In this document: in pieces, positions 1-4,653 of the stretch
Position numbering within the stretch: the stretch's first letter is position 1
Layout of the letters: each line of letters begins with the position of its first letter
Assembly (NCBI GenBank): GCA_035283845.1
Contig: DATESZ010000008.1
Coordinates: forward strand, 1 to 5,905
From: DATESZ01 sp035283845
GTDB taxonomy: Bacteria > Desulfobacterota > Syntrophia > Syntrophales > JACQWR01
Reading direction: 5' to 3'
Length of the DNA: 5,905 nt
Notes under the pieces: generated by a model
Seen by the model: the letters and a program-made list of their open reading frames with translations, nothing else
What the model was told of the DNA's origin: nothing
Database searches by the model: none
Program-made: the position numbers and the translations under genes

Positions 1-1200
1 AACAAGATCCACGTTTTCAAGCCATAAAGCCTCTTGCGTGCAACTGCAGACGCATGCATTGCACCCTTCGCATTTCTCTTTTACTATTTTTACTTTACCG
101 TCTATTACTTTTATTGCCCCAAAATTGCAGACCTCTTCACAAACGCCGCAGCCGATGCATTTTTCCTGATCCACTGAAACCACTATCTTGCCTTTGGTCG
201 CTCCGTAGGTCGCGATAACCTCGTCATAGGTGAGCAGTTTTGGAAGGATGGCCCCTTTCATTTCTTCAATTGAACCGAATCCCTTGGAATCCATATAATC
301 TGATATGCTTTTTTTGAACCCTTTAATCAACCCCATGCCCTTATGCAAGAAAAGGGTTTGAACCTGAACGGAACTCGCTCCATACATAAGAAACTCAACA
401 ACATCGCTCCAAATCTGTGTTCCGCCTGAAATAGATACATGAATATCCCGATATTGGCCCCCCTGACCTAAAAGCGCCACAAAACTCGCATGTTTTGCCA
501 CCTTGGAACCGGAAATGCCCACAGATGAGGGCATTACGGGCTCAACCTTATCAAGGTTAATGCCCGGAGCTGCAGGCAAAACCACAGCTATTGTTAACCA
601 ATCCAATCCTACTTTTCTGGGTATCTGCAAGGGGGATTGGTCTAATGGATTGAACATCATCTTCACTCCCAGCGGAATATCAACCGCTTTCCTGACGGCG
701 CTGCATACTTCTTCAGCAATTGCAGGATTAAATGAGGCCCCGCCCACATAAGGATGGGGCAGCAAATAGGGCAAAGGACAACCAAGTGTAATCTCAAGCG
801 CTTCGGCGCCTGCCTCTTGAAACATCTTGGCCCCCTTAATATACCCTTCAACGGATATTGCCATTAAAGCGGCGATAACAGGGGTCTTGATCTCTTTAAT
901 GTTGTCTTTGAACCATTTTGCCCAGGCTTCAACCGGAACAGGAGATAGACCGCACATGAAAACAAACCCGTCTCCAGTTGAGTGAAAATTCGCCCTTGCA
1001 TCGGGAAACCTGCCGGGCGCATAGGGCTTTACAACTTTTTCGTATTCCTTCTCCAGAAAACCGCTTTTTATTACGACTGCTCCTCCTCCATACTTGTCGC
1101 ATCTCTTAATGTCATCACCTGTTCTGGTTAAATGCCCGGATGAAATAATGATTGGATTTCCAAGCTCCAAACTCCCCATTTTCACTCTTAAATCAGCCAT
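1..1200 (-). CDS. PreA/dihydroorotate dehydrogenase-like FMN oxidoreductase with C-terminal 2x[4Fe-4S] ferredoxin domain (3' end beyond window)
   Basis: The frame is open for 400 codons from the ATG at 1200 to the left edge, so the stop codon lies outside the window. Residues 1-310 read as a DHODH/PreA-type TIM barrel: an N-terminal LGNPIIISSG stretch, a LEITLGCP segment near 136-142, the FMN-region Lys180 in LGVKMMFNP, and a phosphate-binding SISGGTQIWSDVVEFLMYGA segment at 256-275 followed by SVQVQT. Residues 348-387 form a two-cluster ferredoxin domain with Cys348/351/354/358 and Cys377/380/383/387. This is the architecture of bacterial dihydropyrimidine dehydrogenase subunit PreA, a cytoplasmic enzyme that passes electrons between FMN and Fe-S clusters. 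The position that aligns by eye with the catalytic Cys of dihydropyrimidine dehydrogenase appears to be Ser156, in a proline-rich loop, so pyrimidine reduction is doubtful. It lies 14 bp downstream of the FAD oxidoreductase and is surely co-transcribed with it. The family call is secure; the substrate is unknown. Confidence 0.88.
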   Translation of the reverse strand, partial: MADLRVKMGSLELGNPIIISSGHLTRTGDDIKRCDKYGGGAVVIKSGFLEKEYEKVVKPYAPGRFPDARANFHSTGDGFVFMCGLSPVPVEAWAKWFKDNIKEIKTPVIAALMAISVEGYIKGAKMFQEAGAEALEITLGCPLPYLLPHPYVGGASFNPAIAEEVCSAVRKAVDIPLGVKMMFNPLDQSPLQIPRKVGLDWLTIAVVLPAAPGINLDKVEPVMPSSVGISGSKVAKHASFVALLGQGGQYRDIHVSISGGTQIWSDVVEFLMYGASSVQVQTLFLHKGMGLIKGFKKSISDYMDSKGFGSIEEMKGAILPKLLTYDEVIATYGATKGKIVVSVDQEKCIGCGVCEEVCNFGAIKVIDGKVKIVKEKCEGCNACVCSCTQEALWLENVDLV

Positions 1201-1207
1201 TGTTTAT

Positions 1208-1214
1208 CTCCTTT
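1208..1214 (-). promoter_or_regulatory. Shine-Dalgarno site of the PreA-like gene
   Basis: The sequence AAAGGAG on the minus strand sits 7 nt before the ATG at 1200 and directly after the TAG of the upstream gene. It fixes the start codon and indicates translation of both genes from one message. Confidence 0.85.
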
Positions 1215-2858
1215 CTAATATTCTCTTCCCTTTTCTTCCCAGGGTTTCTGCAAACCAAAATCTTCAGCCAGAACCTTATAACAGGTGTATCCCTGACCCG
1301 GCCAGCCGCCTGCTGCGGGAGGCCAGGCCGAACCGGTAGCATAAAATCCCGATATAGGGGTCTTATGCCGGGCCAATTCCGGAACCGGACGGTATTTACC
1401 CAACTGGGTAGGGGTATGGTCTATAATCCCCCAGTTGCCGGTGGGAGACATATTGGAAAGATGGCAATGATCAAAGGGGGTTAAAGGAACATAGCCGATT
1501 ACATTGTCCCAGGTCATGTTAGATGAGACTTTGGCTAAAGTATCCATTACCTGCTGGGCGTGTCGGAGTTTATAGGTTTTCCATTCCGCTGCGGTAAAAT
1601 GATTTGCCCCGGGTTGCCAACTCTCCGTTCCTATTACAGCTTTCCCCTCTGGAGCACGGGTTTTGTCTATCAGGGAGTGCTGAAACAATAGCAGACTGCT
1701 CGGTTCCCAGTCCCACTGCCCCATATAACGGGCGCAGGCATTACGTGACAAAGCTTCCGGATCTTTACTGCAAATCGCTATCTGGCCGGTCTGGCTAATC
1801 TCCGGTAATACCGCTGCGGCCTTGTCGAAGCGGGGCAATTCGTGCAGGGCCCAGGTATACATGGTAATTGTAATCCGCCAGCGGGCAAGATTGGCTATCC
1901 GGCGCACCGTCCGCGGATTCCATTGTTCTTTGCCGGTGAGCTTAAATACCACCGAATAGGGATCCAGGGTGCTGATTACGGCCCTTTTCGCTTCAATCTG
2001 CGTGCCATCAACAAGCCTTATTCCCTTGGCTTTGCCGTGCTCGATAATCACCCGGTCAACCTCATGCCCGGTAAAACACTTTCCCCCATCCTCGGTAAAT
2101 ACTTTATACGTGGCATGAGCCGCACTGTGGGTTCCCCCTTTCAAGTTCCCAAAATCGGAAAAGGCCATGACAACAAAGAGCTTGTACAATCCCATGCCAT
2201 ATTCCAAGGGGGATGCCCCATCAAAGCCCTGGCCCTGCCGGCATAAACCGGCTATCAAGGCCTCGCTTTCAAATAAATCTCTAAATAATTCCAAGGGATT
2301 CTGAATATAACAGAAAGGTTCTTCCAGACCGATTGCTTTTACAAACCGGGGGATAAGCTTTTCCATGTCATCCGGCTCGTGAGGCGGAGGGGCTATCGTA
2401 TGCATGCTTTTTACAAATGCCGGCCGGATAATCTCCCGCCATCCTTTCCACACCTTAAGAAAAGTTTCAGCATCGCGGGGAGAAAAGCGCTCCCAGTCCC
2501 TGGCAGTTTTCTCACCCGAAGGATCCTGGTAAGGACCCTGAAGGATCCAACTGTCGTTGTCCTCTATAAAGACGCCCCCTATGGGATAAATATATGGAAC
2601 CCATTCCAGTCCACGATCCTTTAGCTCCGGAAAATCTTTTAAGACCACCTCCCAATACCAATCCGCTATAGTGGTAGCATGGTGGTCGGCAATAAATCCG
2701 GGAGCGGGAGACTCCTCACTACTCAGCCCGCCTCCCGTTTCATGCCGGCGCTCAAATATCCCGACCTGCATGCCGCCGTATCGCTGCAGATACATCCCCA
2801 GCGGTAAGGCTTTGTTACCTCCTCCAATAATCACCACATCAAAACTTGCATCCCACAT
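1215..2858 (-). CDS. Phytoene desaturase/PYROXD2-like FAD-dependent oxidoreductase
   Basis: This is a complete 547-residue frame. The N-terminus has a dinucleotide-binding beta-alpha-beta fold: VVIIGGGNKALPLGMYLQRYG (residues about 8-28, with the G-x-G-x-x-A fingerprint at 12-17), then Glu36 at the end of strand 2 (VGIFERR), which usually binds the FAD ribose, and TGGGLSSEE at 41-49. The C-terminal segment GFYATGSAWPPAAGGWPGQGY (504-524) matches the second FAD motif of the carotenoid desaturase/retinol saturase group. The length fits PYROXD2-like proteins. There is no signal peptide or clear membrane helix, so it is probably cytoplasmic or peripheral. Members oxidise, desaturate or isomerise C-C bonds, but for many the substrate is unknown. 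No carotenoid synthesis gene is present; the neighbours are a CoA ligase and a ferredoxin-type flavoenzyme, which favours a catabolic redox role (inference). The ATG at 2858 is preceded by an AAGGGG ribosome site. Confidence 0.88.
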   Translation of the reverse strand: MWDASFDVVIIGGGNKALPLGMYLQRYGGMQVGIFERRHETGGGLSSEESPAPGFIADHHATTIADWYWEVVLKDFPELKDRGLEWVPYIYPIGGVFIEDNDSWILQGPYQDPSGEKTARDWERFSPRDAETFLKVWKGWREIIRPAFVKSMHTIAPPPHEPDDMEKLIPRFVKAIGLEEPFCYIQNPLELFRDLFESEALIAGLCRQGQGFDGASPLEYGMGLYKLFVVMAFSDFGNLKGGTHSAAHATYKVFTEDGGKCFTGHEVDRVIIEHGKAKGIRLVDGTQIEAKRAVISTLDPYSVVFKLTGKEQWNPRTVRRIANLARWRITITMYTWALHELPRFDKAAAVLPEISQTGQIAICSKDPEALSRNACARYMGQWDWEPSSLLLFQHSLIDKTRAPEGKAVIGTESWQPGANHFTAAEWKTYKLRHAQQVMDTLAKVSSNMTWDNVIGYVPLTPFDHCHLSNMSPTGNWGIIDHTPTQLGKYRPVPELARHKTPISGFYATGSAWPPAAGGWPGQGYTCYKVLAEDFGLQKPWEEKGREY

Positions 2859-2867
2859 CTTTCATTT

Positions 2868-2873
2868 CCCCTT
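2868..2873 (-). promoter_or_regulatory. Probable Shine-Dalgarno site of the FAD oxidoreductase
   Basis: AAGGGG lies 9 nt upstream of the ATG at 2858. A nearer ATG at 2864-2866 is out of frame, so the annotated start is preferred. It is weaker than the sites of the two neighbouring genes. Confidence 0.6.
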
Positions 2874-2940
2874 AAGATAATGCCTGGCACAATCACATTT
2901 ACAGTCACAAATTATGATGAACTCGTAAAAAATCGCTTTT

Positions 2941-3004
2941 CCCTCCCCCGGTGGGAGGGCTGTAATTATTTTCTTCCTTATTTCTCCCCCACTTGCTGGG
3001 GGAG
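2941..3004. repeat. Two C-rich/G-rich hairpins inside the MITE-like element
   Basis: CCCTCCC (2941-2947) pairs with GGGAGGG (2953-2959), and CTCCCCC (2984-2990) pairs with GGGGGAG (2998-3004) across a 7-nt loop. Neither is followed by a U-tract on either strand, so they are not canonical intrinsic terminators. They would be stable RNA stem-loops when the operon is transcribed. Confidence 0.65.
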
Positions 3005-3073
3005 GCAGGAGGGGGTAAAAGGGAGGGGGAAATAACATTCAGGAATACGGCCACTTATCACCCCCACCCTAAC

Positions 3074-3094
3074 CCTCCCCCGTCAAGGGGGAGG
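3074..3094. repeat. C-rich/G-rich hairpin downstream of the ligase gene, inside the MITE-like element
   Basis: CCTCCCCC (3074-3081) pairs with GGGGGAGG (3087-3094) over a 5-nt loop. It lies about 30 nt past the ligase stop codon in the direction of transcription. No run of T follows it on the minus strand, so termination is not supported; transcript 3'-end protection or attenuation is possible. The CCCTAACCCTCCCC stretch leading into it resembles the hairpin at 4524-4569. Confidence 0.65.
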
Positions 3095-3126
3095 AGATTT
3101 CGGACTTTTTACGAGATCATCAATTA

Positions 3127-4479
3127 TTATTCGTAAGCCTTTTCCACCAATGTCCCCTTGGCCGAAAGCCCACCGGCCCTTTCAAGAGTTCGAGGGCGAA
3201 CCAATTCAATGGCTGGCCTTATCTCAAGTTTATTTTTTATCTCTTTGGTCAACTCTTCGACGAGTTTCATCTTGTCTGCTTCACTTAGGCCTTCAGCGTA
3301 TTCAACCTTAATCTTTAAAGGGGGTTCTACCGCCGGTCCTGGTTTATCCAGGACGATCCTCATTTCCCCGGTAACCCTGGGGATAAAGGAATTAACTACC
3401 CCCTTAACCGCCGCCGGATAGACATTGGTCCCTTTGACAATAAGCATCTCATCAGCCCGGCCGACAATCTTTACCCGGAGCCCCTTAAAACCACAGCCCG
3501 GACATTCCTTCGTAAAGACCTGATACACATCGCCATAAAAATATTTGAGCATCGGTTTGGCCTGAACAAACATGGTAGCTAAACCCACGCCGACGGCCCC
3601 GTCTGCTACAGGAATGGGTCGAAAGGTCTCTCGATCTATCAGATCCTCACAGAATACCCAATGGTCCGGGCTGAGCGAATGCATGCCGTGGTATTCGTCC
3701 GAATCGCAGGAGACCCACATGGGCTGCATATCGAAAACTTTCGCCCCGTAAGCATCTTCTAATTTCTTTTTAACTGAAGGGATGCCTGCCCCAGGGGCGC
3801 CGCCCAGGATGAGTAACTCAATCTTTAAATCCTTGACATCTTTTTTCAGAATTTCCGGGCATCTTTCTATTAAATGTTCTACCAACGGAGGGGTTGCTGC
3901 AATAGCCTTCGGCTTCGCGACATCAATCAGGCGCAACATCCTTTCCGCCCCAGCCTCAGCCCCAATAGGAATGGGTACAAAACCGGCTTCTACCATCAAA
4001 TGATTTCCAATAAAGCCAAACCAGTGCATAGACTGGGCAAAAAGATTGGCTATACGATCCCCTGGCCTCATACCTACCCACCAGAAAATTCGACCGACTG
4101 ATTCAATCTCGCTTTTCATATCTTCCCTGGTGTATAAGTAACTGAAAGTGGGGATGCCCGTAGTTCCTCCCGTAGAGGAAAGAAAGGCCAAATCCTTCAA
4201 ATCAGCGCAAAGATAGGTTCCAAAAGGATGGCCCAGATCCCTCATCGATTGTTCCTGACTCGTCCGCTCTTCTTCTTTGTTCCCCATAACGGGAAGTTTG
4301 CTAAAATCATCCCAGCTTTTAATATCCCCCGGCTTAAGGCCAAGGGCATCAAACTTTTTTCTGTAATACAAGGGCGAAGTATCATAACAATATTGAAGTT
4401 GTCTCTTCAATCTCTCCCATTGAAGACTCTTTAGCTCTTCATAGGGAAACTTTCTCGGATTCCAATATCTTTCTTCCAT
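3127..4479 (-). CDS. Phenylacetate-CoA ligase-like AMP-forming acyl-CoA ligase
   Basis: The 450-residue product belongs to the PaaK branch of the ANL adenylating enzymes, which turn a carboxylic acid into its CoA thioester through an acyl-AMP at the cost of ATP. Visible motifs are an N-terminal YWNP segment, the ATP-binding loop SSTGGTTGIPT at 101-111, LLILGGAPGAG at 223-232, a Cys pair CPGC at 326-329, and the hinge motif GRADEMLIVKG followed by TNVYP at 340-355. The length is normal for PaaK-type enzymes (about 430-450). A small C-terminal lobe ends with AGGLSAKGTLVEK rather than the usual Lys-Arg-rich tail, so which Lys is catalytic (441 or 447) is unclear. The start at 4479 is chosen over the in-frame TTG at 4494 because the ribosome site lies between them. 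It follows the carboxylase gene by 174 bp, which suggests that the carboxylation product is its substrate (inference). The aryl or alkyl nature of the acid cannot be told. Confidence 0.88.
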   Translation of the reverse strand: MEERYWNPRKFPYEELKSLQWERLKRQLQYCYDTSPLYYRKKFDALGLKPGDIKSWDDFSKLPVMGNKEEERTSQEQSMRDLGHPFGTYLCADLKDLAFLSSTGGTTGIPTFSYLYTREDMKSEIESVGRIFWWVGMRPGDRIANLFAQSMHWFGFIGNHLMVEAGFVPIPIGAEAGAERMLRLIDVAKPKAIAATPPLVEHLIERCPEILKKDVKDLKIELLILGGAPGAGIPSVKKKLEDAYGAKVFDMQPMWVSCDSDEYHGMHSLSPDHWVFCEDLIDRETFRPIPVADGAVGVGLATMFVQAKPMLKYFYGDVYQVFTKECPGCGFKGLRVKIVGRADEMLIVKGTNVYPAAVKGVVNSFIPRVTGEMRIVLDKPGPAVEPPLKIKVEYAEGLSEADKMKLVEELTKEIKNKLEIRPAIELVRPRTLERAGGLSAKGTLVEKAYE

Positions 4480-4484
4480 GATTA

Positions 4485-4492
4485 CCCTCCCC
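4485..4492 (-). promoter_or_regulatory. Shine-Dalgarno site that sets the ligase start
   Basis: GGGGAGGG on the minus strand ends 5 nt before the ATG at 4479. A longer in-frame reading from TTG at 4494 would translate through this site and add five residues (MGRVI), so the ATG is the better start. Confidence 0.8.
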
Positions 4493-4523
4493 AAGTTAAG
4501 TTTTCATCTGAAAATACCTTTCA

Positions 4524-4569
4524 CCCTCCCCCTAACCCCCTCCCCTTGAGGGAGGGGGAAGGGGGAGGG
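4524..4569. repeat. Long C-rich/G-rich hairpin in the carboxylase-ligase spacer
   Basis: The arms CCCTCCCCC (4524-4532) and GGGGGAGGG (4561-4569) pair perfectly, and so do CCCCCTCCC (4536-4544) and GGGAGGGGG (4550-4558). They are separated by a small internal loop (TAA opposite AA) and capped by CTTGA. That makes 18 base pairs, nearly all G-C. No T-run follows on the minus strand, so it is not a textbook terminator. The bases TTTTCAT occur on both sides (4501-4507 and 4574-4580), which may be an insertion footprint or chance. The rest of the 174-bp spacer (4480-4653) shows no gene and no promoter I would defend. Confidence 0.75.
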
Positions 4570-4653
4570 GTAATTTTCATTCTCCTTTGTGTCGGGCACC
4601 GTCATGAGAGTTTCATGTAACTTTTGACATTATCAAATTTGGCAATAAGGCTG

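Larger units (their letters stand above)
2916..3121. mobile_element. MITE-like non-coding element with terminal inverted repeats and flanking duplication
   Basis: The left end GATGAACTCGTAAAAA (2916-2931) and the right end TTTTTACGAGATCATC (3106-3121) are inverted repeats that match at 15 of 16 positions. The same six bases, AATTAT, stand immediately outside each end (2910-2915 and 3122-3127), as expected for a target-site duplication. The 206-bp interior has no open frame worth calling and carries several C-rich/G-rich hairpins. Size, ends and lack of a transposase fit a miniature inverted-repeat element moved in trans. It fills most of the 268-bp spacer between the ligase and the FAD oxidoreductase. 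I cannot assign it to a named family. Confidence 0.75.

Noticed and set aside
1..1200. Pyrimidine-catabolism dihydropyrimidine dehydrogenase (preA proper)
   Set aside because: The architecture matches, but the apparent loss of the catalytic Cys, the absence of preT in view and the non-pyrimidine neighbours make the specific gene name unsafe.
2881..2915. CRP/FNR-like operator upstream of the FAD oxidoreductase (two TGTGA half-sites on the minus strand)
   Set aside because: The half-sites are direct repeats, not inverted, and no convincing -35/-10 pair accompanies them.
3074..3094. Intrinsic terminator after the ligase gene
   Set aside because: The stem is strong, but no T-run follows on the minus strand. 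The hairpin is better explained as part of the mobile element.
2941..3094. CRISPR-like or tandem repeat array
   Set aside because: The C-rich/G-rich units differ in length and spacing, are palindromic, and lie between the inverted ends of one element. There are no regular spacers.
4524..4582. Short minus-strand reading frame (about 19 codons, Pro/Gly-rich) after an AAAGGAG sequence, running through the palindrome
   Set aside because: Its sequence is just the translated C-rich/G-rich repeat, and the ribosome-site spacing is too short. It is possibly a relic leader, but there is no support for a peptide.
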